A stretch of DNA of 64,000 nucleotides. It comes from Streptomyces sp. NBC_01232. GTDB taxonomy: Bacteria > Actinomycetota > Actinomycetes > Streptomycetales > Streptomycetaceae. The translations under genes and the position numbers were made by a program. The notes under the pieces are model-generated. The model was not told the DNA's origin. It did no database searches and worked only from the letters and a program-made list of their open reading frames with translations. Within the stretch, counting starts at the first letter, position 1, and each line of letters starts with the position of its first letter. Where the stretch lies: NCBI RefSeq assembly GCF_035989885.1, contig NZ_CP108518.1, positions 2,980,501 to 3,044,500 on the forward strand, written 5' to 3'. Shown piece after piece: positions 44,800 through 52,996 of the stretch.

Positions 44800-45882
44800 G
44801 TGCCCTGGCCCGCCGTTCTGCTGCCGCAGGCAGCCGAAGTCCCGGACGCGCCCGCATCGGTCAAGGAGGCGCAGGAGAGCGTCACCGAGGCCGCCAGCTT
44901 CATCGAACAGAACTGGGCCACCTGGCTGAGCATCGGTCTGCGGATCCTGCTGATCGTGGTGATAGCCGCAGTGATCCGCTCGGTGGTCCGCAAGGCCCTG
45001 ACCAAGCTCATAACCCGGATGAACACCAGCGCCGAGGCGGTGGAGGGTACCGCTCTGGGCGGACTGCTGGTCAATGCCGAGCGGCGGCGCCAGCGTTCGG
45101 AGGCGATCGGCTCGGTGCTCCGGTCGGTCGCCTCGTTCCTCATCCTCGGTACGGCCGCACTGATGGTCCTGGCCGCGCTGAAGATCGATCTGGCCCCGCT
45201 CCTGGCGAGTGCCGGTGTGGCCGGTGTGGCGATCGGTTTCGGCGCCCGGAACCTGGTGACGGACTTCCTCTCCGGCGTCTTCATGATCATGGAGGACCAG
45301 TACGGCGTCGGCGACAAGATCGACGCGGGCGTGGCCTCGGGCGAGGTCATAGAGGTCGGCCTGCGCGTGACCAAGCTCCGCGGGGACAACGGCGAGATCT
45401 GGTACGTGCGCAACGGCGAGATCAAGCGGATCGGCAACCTCAGCCAGGGCTGGGCGACCGCGGGCGTCGACGTCCAGGTCAAGCCCTCGGAGAACCTGTC
45501 CAGGATCCGCGAGGTGGTCCAGGGTGTCGCCGACTCCATGGCCAAGGAGTCCCCGTGGGACGAGCGCCTGTGGGGTCCGGTCGAGGTGCTGGGTCTGGAC
45601 GAGGTACTGCTCGCCTCGATGACCGTGAAGGTGTCCGCCAAGACCATGCCGGGCCAGCAGTTCGCGGTGGAGCGGGAGCTGCGCTGGCGGATCAAGGAGG
45701 CCTTCGACGCCGCGGGCATCCGGATCATCGGCGGCATGCCGGCCGCCGACGAGGACGAGGAGGCCCCGGCCGACCCGTCCGCCTCGGTCGCCGCGCCGTC
45801 CGCACTGGCGAACCCGGCCTCACCGCAGTCGCTGGCCGCCACCCCGATCCCGCCGCAGGCCGGCCCGCGGATCACCAAGTAA
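44800..45882 (+). CDS. Mechanosensitive ion channel, MscS family
   Basis: A 360-residue membrane channel that opens on membrane tension and releases solutes. Start: GTG 44800 after TGGAGG is preferred; an ATG at 44713 is in frame but has no ribosome-binding site and adds an unlikely Pro/Gly-rich N-terminus. Three hydrophobic segments (TWLSIGLRILLIVVIAAVI; SVASFLILGTAALMVLAALK; the pore helix LASAGVAGVAIGFGARNLVT) are followed by the beta domain DQYGVGDKIDAGVASGEVIE and a cytoplasmic cage. The pore helix pattern of Gly/Ala is typical of MscS. Confidence 0.9.
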   Translation: MPWPAVLLPQAAEVPDAPASVKEAQESVTEAASFIEQNWATWLSIGLRILLIVVIAAVIRSVVRKALTKLITRMNTSAEAVEGTALGGLLVNAERRRQRSEAIGSVLRSVASFLILGTAALMVLAALKIDLAPLLASAGVAGVAIGFGARNLVTDFLSGVFMIMEDQYGVGDKIDAGVASGEVIEVGLRVTKLRGDNGEIWYVRNGEIKRIGNLSQGWATAGVDVQVKPSENLSRIREVVQGVADSMAKESPWDERLWGPVEVLGLDEVLLASMTVKVSAKTMPGQQFAVERELRWRIKEAFDAAGIRIIGGMPAADEDEEAPADPSASVAAPSALANPASPQSLAATPIPPQAGPRITK

Positions 45883-45912
45883 CCGCCCGCCGCACGGGCC
45901 CCGCACGCCCCC

Positions 45913-45958
45913 GCTGCCCCGCAGGTCATCCGTGAAATGACACAGCCTGCGGGGCAGC
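45913..45958. terminator. Terminator after the MscS gene
   Basis: Perfect 13-bp inverted repeat (GCTGCCCCGCAGG at 45913-45925, complement at 45946-45958), loop of 20 nt, just upstream of the csnR promoter. Confidence 0.7.
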
Positions 45959-45982
45959 GGCATTGACACAGCTCAACAGGTG

Positions 45983-46000
45983 ATAGGAAACTTACCTAAC
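45983..46000. promoter_or_regulatory. CsnR-type (ROK) operator
   Basis: ATAGGAAACTTACCTAAC is a near-palindrome of the form TAGGAAA-C-TTACCTA, 30 bp before the csnR start codon. It resembles the reported CsnR box of chitosanase promoters (T[T/A]AGGAAA.TTTCCTAA-like) and is the expected autoregulatory site of this repressor. Confidence 0.7.
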
Positions 46001-46029
46001 AGATCACCTCGGTGAGGGAGAGCCGCTCG

Positions 46030-47247
46030 ATGCCCGCCGCCACGCCCGGAACGCCCAGCCTGTTGCGCGCCATGAACGACCGGGCCGCACTCGAACTCCT
46101 GCTCGCGCACGGCCCGCTGTCCCGGACCCGCATCGGGCACCTGACCGGACTGTCCAAGCCCACCGCCTCCCAGCTGCTGGCCCGCCTGGAAGCGGTCGGG
46201 CTCGTCGTGGCCACCGGCACGGACGGCGGACGCCCCGGCCCCAGCGCCCAGCTCTACGCGATCAACCCGCGGGCCGCCTACGTCGGCGGCCTCGACGTCA
46301 CCCCGGAACGTGTGCTGGCAGCCGTCGCCGACATCACCGGCACGGTGATCGCCACCCACGAGGTCCCCTACACCGAGGGCGCGGAGGCCGTCGACCAGGT
46401 GACCGAGGCCCTCGGGGGCGCCGTCAAGGCCGCCGGGCTGCACCGCTCCGACCTGCGCCGGGTGGTCATCGGCACGCCGGGTGCCTTCGACCCGCAGACC
46501 GGCCGGCTGCGCTACGCCAGCCACCTCCCCGGCTGGCACTCCCCCACGCTCCTGGAGGACCTGGCGGCCGCGCTGCCGATGCCCGTCGAGTACGAGAACG
46601 ACGTCAACCTCGCCGCGGTCGCCGAACAGCGGCTCGGCGCGGCCCGCGGCCACGAGGACTTCGTCCTGCTGTGGAACGAGGAGGGCCTCGGCGCCGCCCT
46701 GGTGCTCGGCGGCCGGCTGCACCGCGGCTGGACCGGCGGCGCCGGCGAGGTCGGCTTCCTCCCCGTGCCGGGCCGCCCCCTGGTCCGGGAGGTCACCCGG
46801 GCCAACTCCGGCGGGTACCAGGAGCTCGCCGGTGTGGAGGGCCTGCCCCGGCTCGCCGCGGACCTGGGCGTCGAGCCGTTGGAGACCCCCGCGCCCGGAG
46901 CCCCGTACGGCCGGGAGGTCGCCGCCGCCGTCGCCCTGCTCGAGCAGGCCGCCGCCGCGCCCGAGGGGGCGCACCTGCGCTTCCTCCAGTCGTACGCCAC
47001 CGCGCTGGCCACCGGTCTCGCCTCGGTCGTCGCCGTCCTGGACCCGGAGATCGTGGTCCTGTCCGGGTCCGCGATCAGCGCGGGCGGCGAGCCGCTGCGC
47101 TCGCTGCTGGAGGCCGAGCTCACCGAACTGGCCCCCTCCCGGCCCCGGCTGGTCCCCGGCCAGGTACGGGAGCGGCCCGTCCTGCACGGAGCGCTGGAGA
47201 GCGCGCTCGCCGCCACCCGGGACGAAGTGTTCGACACCTCGGGCTGA
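46030..47247 (+). CDS. csnR: ROK-family repressor of the chitosan-oligosaccharide operon
   Basis: A 405-residue ROK protein: N-terminal winged helix (LLRAMNDRAALELLLAHGPL, then SRTRIGHLTGLSKPTASQLL) and a sugar-kinase-like sensing domain (YVGGLDVTPERVLAAVADIT, YENDVNLAAVAEQR). The start ATG 46030 follows GAGGGAG; GTG 46012 is also in frame. It leads an operon of binding protein, two permeases, a GH4 enzyme and a sugar kinase, exactly the csnR-csnK order described in S. coelicolor for uptake of glucosamine oligosaccharides. The zinc-binding cysteines of the classical ROK signature are not seen. Confidence 0.85.
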   Translation: MPAATPGTPSLLRAMNDRAALELLLAHGPLSRTRIGHLTGLSKPTASQLLARLEAVGLVVATGTDGGRPGPSAQLYAINPRAAYVGGLDVTPERVLAAVADITGTVIATHEVPYTEGAEAVDQVTEALGGAVKAAGLHRSDLRRVVIGTPGAFDPQTGRLRYASHLPGWHSPTLLEDLAAALPMPVEYENDVNLAAVAEQRLGAARGHEDFVLLWNEEGLGAALVLGGRLHRGWTGGAGEVGFLPVPGRPLVREVTRANSGGYQELAGVEGLPRLAADLGVEPLETPAPGAPYGREVAAAVALLEQAAAAPEGAHLRFLQSYATALATGLASVVAVLDPEIVVLSGSAISAGGEPLRSLLEAELTELAPSRPRLVPGQVRERPVLHGALESALAATRDEVFDTSG

Positions 47248-47398
47248 ACCGCCCGCCCCGGGCCGGCCGCCCGCATCCGCCCCGTCACCTCCGCACCCCC
47301 GCACCGCCGCACCGCCGCACCGCCGTGCACCGCACCGCCATGTCCCACCCCACCGGCACCCCCCACGGAAGTTCCTCCCGCAGAGAGCGAGCCCCGCC
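47248..47398. other. csnR-csnE spacer with short tandem repeats
   Basis: A 151-bp gap that begins after the csnR stop and contains repeats of CGCACCGC/CGCACCGCCG (about 47295-47340). No terminator-like hairpin is evident, so transcription can continue into csnE. Confidence 0.5.
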
Positions 47399-48733
47399 AT
47401 GCCCAGAACCGGACGCCTGACCACCGCGACCGCCGTCCTCGCGGCGATATCCGCCCTCGCCACGGCCTGTACGGGCCAGAGCGCGGACACCGCCTCCGAC
47501 GATCCGAAGGCGGACGTCACCCTCACCTTCTGGCACGGCTGGTCCGCGCCGAGCGAGGCCAAGGCGATCGAGGACAACATCGCCCGGTTCGAGAAGGCGC
47601 ACCCGAACATCAAGGTCAAGGTCACCGGCAACATGACCGACGACAAGATCAACCAGGCGCTGCGCGCGGGCGGGGACAAGGCCCCCGACGTGGTCTCCTC
47701 CTTCACCACCGACAGCGTGGGCAAGTTCTGCAACTCCCGCGCCTTCGCCGATCTGAACCCCTTCCTGGAGAAGTCCGGGGTGGACAAGAAGAAGGTCTTC
47801 CCCAAGACCCTGCTGGAGTACACGGAGTTCAACGGCAACCAGTGCACGCTGCCGCTGCTCAACGACGCGTACGGCCTCGTCTACAACAAGACCGCCTTCG
47901 CGGCGGCCGGCATCACCGAACCCCCGAAGACCTGGAGCCAGTTCGCGGAGGTCGCCCAGAAGCTGACCAAGCCCAAGGGGGACTCGTACGAGCAGGTCGG
48001 CCTGATGCCGACCTTCCACGGCTACGAGACCACCCCCATGCGGCTCGCCGCGCAGTGGAGCCCCGCCTACTTCGGCGCGGACGGGAAATCCAACCTGGCG
48101 AAGGACCCGGCCTTCGCGAAGATGCTGACCGCGCAGAAGGACCTGGTGGAGCGGCTCGGCGGCTACGAGAAGCTGGAACGGTTCCGCAACACCTTCGGTG
48201 ACGAGTGGGGCGCCGAACACCCCTTCCACACCGGCCAGGTGGCCATGCAGATCGACGGCGAGTGGCGCGCCCCGATGGCCAAGGAGGCCGGCGTCGCCTT
48301 CGAGATCGGCACAGCGCCGCTGCCCGTGCCCGACGAGCAGGCCGCCGACTACGGCAAGGGCTACCTCTCCGGCACGATCATGGGCATCGCCTCGGGCAGC
48401 AAGAAGCAGAACGCCGCCTGGGAGCTGGTCAAGTACATGACCACCGACACCGAGGCGGTGGTGGCCTTCGCCAACGGCATCCACAACGTGCCGTCCACGC
48501 TCGCCGCCCTGGAGTCCCCGGACCTGCAGGTGACCCCCGAGTTCAAGACCTTCCTCGACATCGCCCGGCACCCGAAGTCCAGCACCACCCCGGCCAAGGC
48601 CGACGGCGGCACCTACCAGCTGACCTTCACGGACTTCGCGTACGCCGTCGAGAAGGGCGACGTCACCGACATCCCGGCCGGTCTCGCGAAGACCGACCAG
48701 CAGATCGACACGGACATCGCGAAGGCGAAGTAG
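47399..48733 (+). CDS. csnE: Sugar ABC transporter substrate-binding lipoprotein
   Basis: A 444-residue family 1 extracellular solute-binding protein. The signal peptide ends in a lipobox (SALATACTGQ, Cys near residue 25). The first lobe begins ADVTLTFWHGWSAPSEAKAI, and NDAYGLVYNKTAFAAAGITE and GQVAMQIDGEW are typical of oligosaccharide binders such as NgcE and MalE. It should capture glucosamine oligosaccharides outside the membrane and pass them to the permeases encoded by the next two genes. Only 4 bp separate it from csnF. Confidence 0.9.
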   Translation: MPRTGRLTTATAVLAAISALATACTGQSADTASDDPKADVTLTFWHGWSAPSEAKAIEDNIARFEKAHPNIKVKVTGNMTDDKINQALRAGGDKAPDVVSSFTTDSVGKFCNSRAFADLNPFLEKSGVDKKKVFPKTLLEYTEFNGNQCTLPLLNDAYGLVYNKTAFAAAGITEPPKTWSQFAEVAQKLTKPKGDSYEQVGLMPTFHGYETTPMRLAAQWSPAYFGADGKSNLAKDPAFAKMLTAQKDLVERLGGYEKLERFRNTFGDEWGAEHPFHTGQVAMQIDGEWRAPMAKEAGVAFEIGTAPLPVPDEQAADYGKGYLSGTIMGIASGSKKQNAAWELVKYMTTDTEAVVAFANGIHNVPSTLAALESPDLQVTPEFKTFLDIARHPKSSTTPAKADGGTYQLTFTDFAYAVEKGDVTDIPAGLAKTDQQIDTDIAKAK

Positions 48734-48737
48734 CCCG

Positions 48738-49682
48738 ATGACCGGCACGCACCCCCTGCGCTCGAAGCGACGGCGGTCCGCCCTGCGCACCGCCGCCTTC
48801 ATGTCCCCCTGGCTGATCGGCTTCACGGTCTTCTTCGTCTACCCGCTGCTGTCCACCCTCTACTTCTCCTTCACCCGCTACGACGGCTTCCGGCAGCCCT
48901 CCTTCAACGGTCTGGACAACTGGAGCTACGTCTTCACGGACTATCCGCTGTTCTGGCCGGCGATGCGCAACACCCTGTGGCTGGTACTGGTGATGGTCAC
49001 CTGCCGGGTCGCCTTCGGCCTCGGCATCGGCCTGCTCATCACCAAGATCAAGACGGGTGCAGGGATCTTCCGGACCCTGTTCTACCTGCCCTACCTCGCC
49101 CCGCCCGTCGCCGCGACCCTGGCCTTCGTCTTCCTGCTCAACCCGGGCACCGGACCCGTGAACACCCTGCTCGACGCGGTGGGGCTGCCCACGCCCGGCT
49201 GGTTCACCGACGCCGACTGGTCCAAGCCGGCCCTGACCGCCCTCGCGCTGTGGGGGGTGGGCGACCTGATGGTCATCTTCATGGCCGCGCTGCTGGACGT
49301 ACCGAAGGAGCAGTACGAGGCGGCCGAGCTGGACGGGGCCGGGGCCTGGGCGCGGTTCCGGCACATCACCCTGCCCAACATCTCGCCGATCATCATGTTC
49401 GCCGTGGTCACCGGGGTCATCCAGGCCATGCAGTACTACGCCCAGCCGCTGGTGGCGGGGAAGGTCGCGGCCGGGGTGATCGGCGGCTCGGGCCAGCAGT
49501 TCGAGCCCGGCTACCCCGACAAGTCCACGCTGACCCTGCCCCAGCTCGTCTACAACCTCGGGTTCCAGCGCTTCGACTACGGCACCGCGTGTGTCGTCGC
49601 ACTCGTCCTGTTCGCCCTCTCCATGGCCTTCACCGCGCTCCTGATGCGCCGCCGTGGCGGTCTGATCGGAGCAGGTGAATGA
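48738..49682 (+). CDS. csnF: Sugar ABC transporter permease
   Basis: A 314-residue membrane permease with six or seven helices. The conserved cytoplasmic EAA loop is EQYEAAELDGAGAWARFRHI, which docks the ATPase. The N-terminus (SPWLIGFTVFFVYPLLSTLY) is that of the MalF/UgpA type. Its stop overlaps the start of csnG (ATGA at 49679-49682), so the two permeases are made in coupled amounts. No ATPase gene is present in the operon; a shared ATPase such as MsiK, which serves several Streptomyces sugar importers, is expected. Confidence 0.9.
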   Translation: MTGTHPLRSKRRRSALRTAAFMSPWLIGFTVFFVYPLLSTLYFSFTRYDGFRQPSFNGLDNWSYVFTDYPLFWPAMRNTLWLVLVMVTCRVAFGLGIGLLITKIKTGAGIFRTLFYLPYLAPPVAATLAFVFLLNPGTGPVNTLLDAVGLPTPGWFTDADWSKPALTALALWGVGDLMVIFMAALLDVPKEQYEAAELDGAGAWARFRHITLPNISPIIMFAVVTGVIQAMQYYAQPLVAGKVAAGVIGGSGQQFEPGYPDKSTLTLPQLVYNLGFQRFDYGTACVVALVLFALSMAFTALLMRRRGGLIGAGE

Positions 49683-50530
49683 GCACGTACGACGGCAGGA
49701 GAACCTCCAGGGCGGTACTGCACTGGGTCGGGGTGCACTCGCTCGGCGTGGCCGCCGCCCTCTTCTTCGTCCTCCCCTTCGTCTTCCTGCTCCTCACCTC
49801 CCTGATGGGCGACCGGCAGGCGCTGACCCGCGACCTGTGGCCCGACACCTGGCAGTGGGGCAACTACGCGAAGGTCTGGCACACCCCCGGCTTCCTGACC
49901 TGGTGGCGCAACACGCTCCTGTACGCCGGACTCGGCACCCTGTTGACCGTGGTCTCCTCCGTGCCCGTCGCGTACGCGCTCGCCAAGTTCCGCTTCCGCG
50001 GCCGGCGGCTCTCGCTGCTGCTCGTCATCGCCATGATGATGCTGCCGCCGCAGGTGGTGGTCATCCCCATGTACCTCTTCTGGGCCAAGCAGCTCGACCT
50101 GTCGGGCACCCTGTGGCCGCTGATCGTCCCGATGGCCTTCGGCGACGCCTTCTCCATCTTCCTGCTCCGCCAGTTCCTGCTGACCATCCCCGACGAATAC
50201 CTGGACGCGGCCCGCGTCGACGGCTGCGGCGAGGTGCGCACCCTGCTGCGCGTGGTCCTGCCGATGGCCAGGCCCGGGATCGCCGCCGTCGCCCTCTTCC
50301 AGTTCTTCTGTGCCTGGAACGACTACTTCGGCCCGCAGATCTACGCCTCCGACAACCCGGCCGCCTGGACCCTCAGTTACGGGCTGGAGTCCTTCAAGGG
50401 GGCGCACCACACCAACTGGAACCTGACCATGGCCGCGACCGTACTGGTCATGGCCCCGGTGATCGTCCTCTTCTTCTTCGCTCAGAAGGCGTTCGTCGAG
50501 GGAGTCACCCTGACCGGCGTGAAAGGCTGA
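49679..50530 (+). CDS. csnG: Sugar ABC transporter permease
   Basis: A 283-residue six-helix permease of the MalG/UgpE type. The EAA loop is DEYLDAARVDGCGEVRTLLR and the helix AMMMLPPQVVVIPMYLFWAK is characteristic. It forms the heterodimeric membrane channel with CsnF. The ATGA overlap with csnF couples their translation. The next gene starts only 5 bp after its stop. Confidence 0.9.
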   Translation: MSTYDGRRTSRAVLHWVGVHSLGVAAALFFVLPFVFLLLTSLMGDRQALTRDLWPDTWQWGNYAKVWHTPGFLTWWRNTLLYAGLGTLLTVVSSVPVAYALAKFRFRGRRLSLLLVIAMMMLPPQVVVIPMYLFWAKQLDLSGTLWPLIVPMAFGDAFSIFLLRQFLLTIPDEYLDAARVDGCGEVRTLLRVVLPMARPGIAAVALFQFFCAWNDYFGPQIYASDNPAAWTLSYGLESFKGAHHTNWNLTMAATVLVMAPVIVLFFFAQKAFVEGVTLTGVKG

Positions 50531-50535
50531 CGACG

Positions 50536-51801
50536 ATGAAACTCGCAGTGGTGGGCGGCGGTTCCACCTACACCCCCGAACTGATCGACGGGTTCGCACG
50601 ACTGCGCGACACCCTGCCCGTCAGCGAGCTCGTACTGATCGACCCGGCCACCGAACGGCTGGAGCTGATCGGCGGTCTGGCCCGGCGGATCTTCGCCCGG
50701 CAGGGCCACCCCGGCCGGATCACCACCACCTCCGACCTCGACGCGGGCATCGAAGGCGCCGACGCGGTCCTGCTCCAGCTGCGCATCGGCGGACAGGCCG
50801 CCCGGCTGCAGGACGAGACCTGGCCGCTGGAGTGCGGCTGCGTCGGGCAGGAGACCACGGGCGCGGGCGGGCTCGCCAAGGCGCTGCGCACCGTCCCCGT
50901 GGTCCTCGACATCGCCGAGCGGGTCCGGCGGACCAGCCCGGACGCGTGGATCATCGACTTCACCAACCCCGTCGGGATCGTCACCCGGGCCCTCCTGCAG
51001 GCCGGGCACAAGGCGGTCGGCCTGTGCAACGTCGCCATCGGCCTCCAGCGGAAGTTCGCGGCCCTGCTGGAGCTGGCGCCGGCCGACCTCCACCTGGACC
51101 ACGTCGGCCTCAACCACCTCACCTGGGAGCTGGGCGTGCGCCGGGGCGGCCCGGACGGCGAGGACCTGCTGCCGGGGCTGCTCGCCGCGCACGGGGAGGC
51201 CGTCGCCGGGGACCTGCGCCTGCCGCGGGCGGTGCTGGACCGGCTCGGCGTCGTGCCCTCGTACTACCTGCGCTACTTCTACTCGCACGACGAGGTCGTA
51301 CGGGAGCTGGGGACCAAGCCCTCCCGGGCCGCCGAGGTCGCCGCGATGGAGCGGGAACTGCTCGCCCTGTACGGGGATCCCGCGCTGGAGGAGAAGCCGG
51401 CGCTGCTGGCGAAGCGGGGCGGCGCCTTCTATTCCGAGGCGGCCGTGGACCTGGCCGCCTCCCTGCTCGGCGACGGCGGCCCCGCCGTGCAGGTGGTCAA
51501 CACCTGCAACCGGGGCACACTGCCCTTCCTGCCGGACGACGCGGTGATCGAGGTGCAGGCCCGCGTCGACGGATCCGGTGCCGCTCCCCTTCCGGTGCCG
51601 CGGCTGGACCCGCTCTTCGCCGGCCTGGTCTCGCACGTGAGCGCGTACGAGGACCTCGCGCTGGACGCGGCGCTGCGCGGCGGGCGCGAGCGGGTCTTCA
51701 GGGCACTGCTCGCGCACCCCCTGGTCGGGCAGTTCGACCTGGCCGAGGGCCTGACCGACCGGCTCCTCGCCCACAACAAGGAGCACCTGCCATGGGCGTG
51801 A
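50536..51801 (+). CDS. csnH: GH4-family NAD-dependent glycoside hydrolase
   Basis: A 421-residue GH4 enzyme, the family that uses NAD and a divalent metal to cleave glycosides by oxidation-elimination. The dinucleotide motif VGGGSTYTPELI is at the N-terminus, and the metal ligands are Cys164 in LCNVAIGLQ and His194 in GLNHLTWE. GCVGQETTGAGGLAKALRTV is also typical. Enzymes of this branch are usually annotated as 6-phospho-beta-glucosidases. In this operon it probably splits imported (phosphorylated or plain) glucosamine disaccharides inside the cell. Overlaps csnK by 10 bp. Confidence 0.9.
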   Translation: MKLAVVGGGSTYTPELIDGFARLRDTLPVSELVLIDPATERLELIGGLARRIFARQGHPGRITTTSDLDAGIEGADAVLLQLRIGGQAARLQDETWPLECGCVGQETTGAGGLAKALRTVPVVLDIAERVRRTSPDAWIIDFTNPVGIVTRALLQAGHKAVGLCNVAIGLQRKFAALLELAPADLHLDHVGLNHLTWELGVRRGGPDGEDLLPGLLAAHGEAVAGDLRLPRAVLDRLGVVPSYYLRYFYSHDEVVRELGTKPSRAAEVAAMERELLALYGDPALEEKPALLAKRGGAFYSEAAVDLAASLLGDGGPAVQVVNTCNRGTLPFLPDDAVIEVQARVDGSGAAPLPVPRLDPLFAGLVSHVSAYEDLALDAALRGGRERVFRALLAHPLVGQFDLAEGLTDRLLAHNKEHLPWA

Positions 51802-52781
51802 CCCTCCCCTCGGTGCTGGCGATCGACGCGGGCAACAGCAAGACGGACGTGGCCCTGCTGGGCCCGGACGGCTCGGTGCTGTGCTCCGGTCAGGCCGGGG
51901 GCTTCCAGCCGCCGCGCACGGGGGTGGCCGCGGCCGTCGACGTACTGGCGGAGGCGATGGCCGACGCCGGGCTGCCCGCCGGCCGTGCGGGCGGGCCGCT
52001 GGCCCAGCGGGTGTCGGCGTGCCTGGCCAACGCCGACTTCCCGGTGGAGGAGGAGCAACTGGCGCGCGAGATCGAGCGCCGGGCCTGGGGCCGTACGACG
52101 GCGGTGCACAACGACACCTTCGCGCTCCTGCGCTCCGGGCTGCCGACGGGCGCCGACCCGTGCGGCGTCGCGGTCGTGTGCGGGGCGGGCATCAACTGCG
52201 TGGGGATGACCCCGGACGGGCGGACCGCGCGCTTCCCCGCGGTCGGCCGGATCTCCGGCGACTGGGGCGGCGGGGGCGGACTGGCCGAGGAGGCCCTGTG
52301 GCTGGCGGCACGGGCCGAGGACGGCCGGGGCGCGGCGACGGAGCTGGCCCGGGCGCTGCCCGCGCACCTGGGCCACGACTCGATGGCCTCGCTGATCGAG
52401 GCGCTGCACCTGGGCCGGGTCCCCCGCGGGCGGCTGCACGAGCTGACTCCGGTGCTGTTCGCGGTGGCGGCCGCCGGGGACCCGCCGGCGCTGTCGCTGG
52501 TGCACCGGCAGGCGGACGAGGTCGTGGCCATGGCCTCGGTGGCGCTGGGCCGCCTGGGCCTGCTGGAGCAGGAGGTGCCGGTGGTGCTGGGCGGCAGCGT
52601 GCTGGCGGCCGGGCACCCGCAGTTGAACGACCGGATCGCGGAGGGGCTCGCCGGACGGGCCCCGCTCGCCCGGATCTCCGTGATCACGGCGCCGCCGGTA
52701 CTGGGGGCCGCCCTGCTGGGCCTGGACGCGCTCGGGTCCCCGTCCGGTGCGTACGAAAAACTCCGTACCCATTTCGGTTGA
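51792..52781 (+). CDS. csnK: BadF/BadG-type sugar kinase (glucosamine/GlcNAc kinase-like)
   Basis: A 329-residue kinase of the ASKHA fold. ATP-binding signatures are LAIDAGNSKTDVALLGPDG (phosphate 1), VCGAGINCVGMTPDG and GRISGDWGGGG (adenosine side). These resemble N-acetylglucosamine kinases and the published glucosamine kinases of Actinobacteria. The gene overlaps csnH by 10 bp and ends the operon. It should trap the monosaccharides released in the cytoplasm by phosphorylation, probably glucosamine. Confidence 0.85.
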   Translation: MGVTLPSVLAIDAGNSKTDVALLGPDGSVLCSGQAGGFQPPRTGVAAAVDVLAEAMADAGLPAGRAGGPLAQRVSACLANADFPVEEEQLAREIERRAWGRTTAVHNDTFALLRSGLPTGADPCGVAVVCGAGINCVGMTPDGRTARFPAVGRISGDWGGGGGLAEEALWLAARAEDGRGAATELARALPAHLGHDSMASLIEALHLGRVPRGRLHELTPVLFAVAAAGDPPALSLVHRQADEVVAMASVALGRLGLLEQEVPVVLGGSVLAAGHPQLNDRIAEGLAGRAPLARISVITAPPVLGAALLGLDALGSPSGAYEKLRTHFG

Positions 52782-52996
52782 ACCCGCCCGGGAAGTTCAT
52801 CCGGTCTGGAACCGTGGCGACCGTGCGGACGTATTGACGGTGAAGGGGCGACGAAGGACGAAGGGGGCCCTCGGGGACGGATCGCCCCGGATACAGCACC
52901 GGGTGCTGTGGTCGACCGGCACTACGGCCATACTGCTGCGCAGGGGGTACCTCCCAGCGTCGGCTGGAGGACGACAGGACCGAGGGGGAGGTCACG

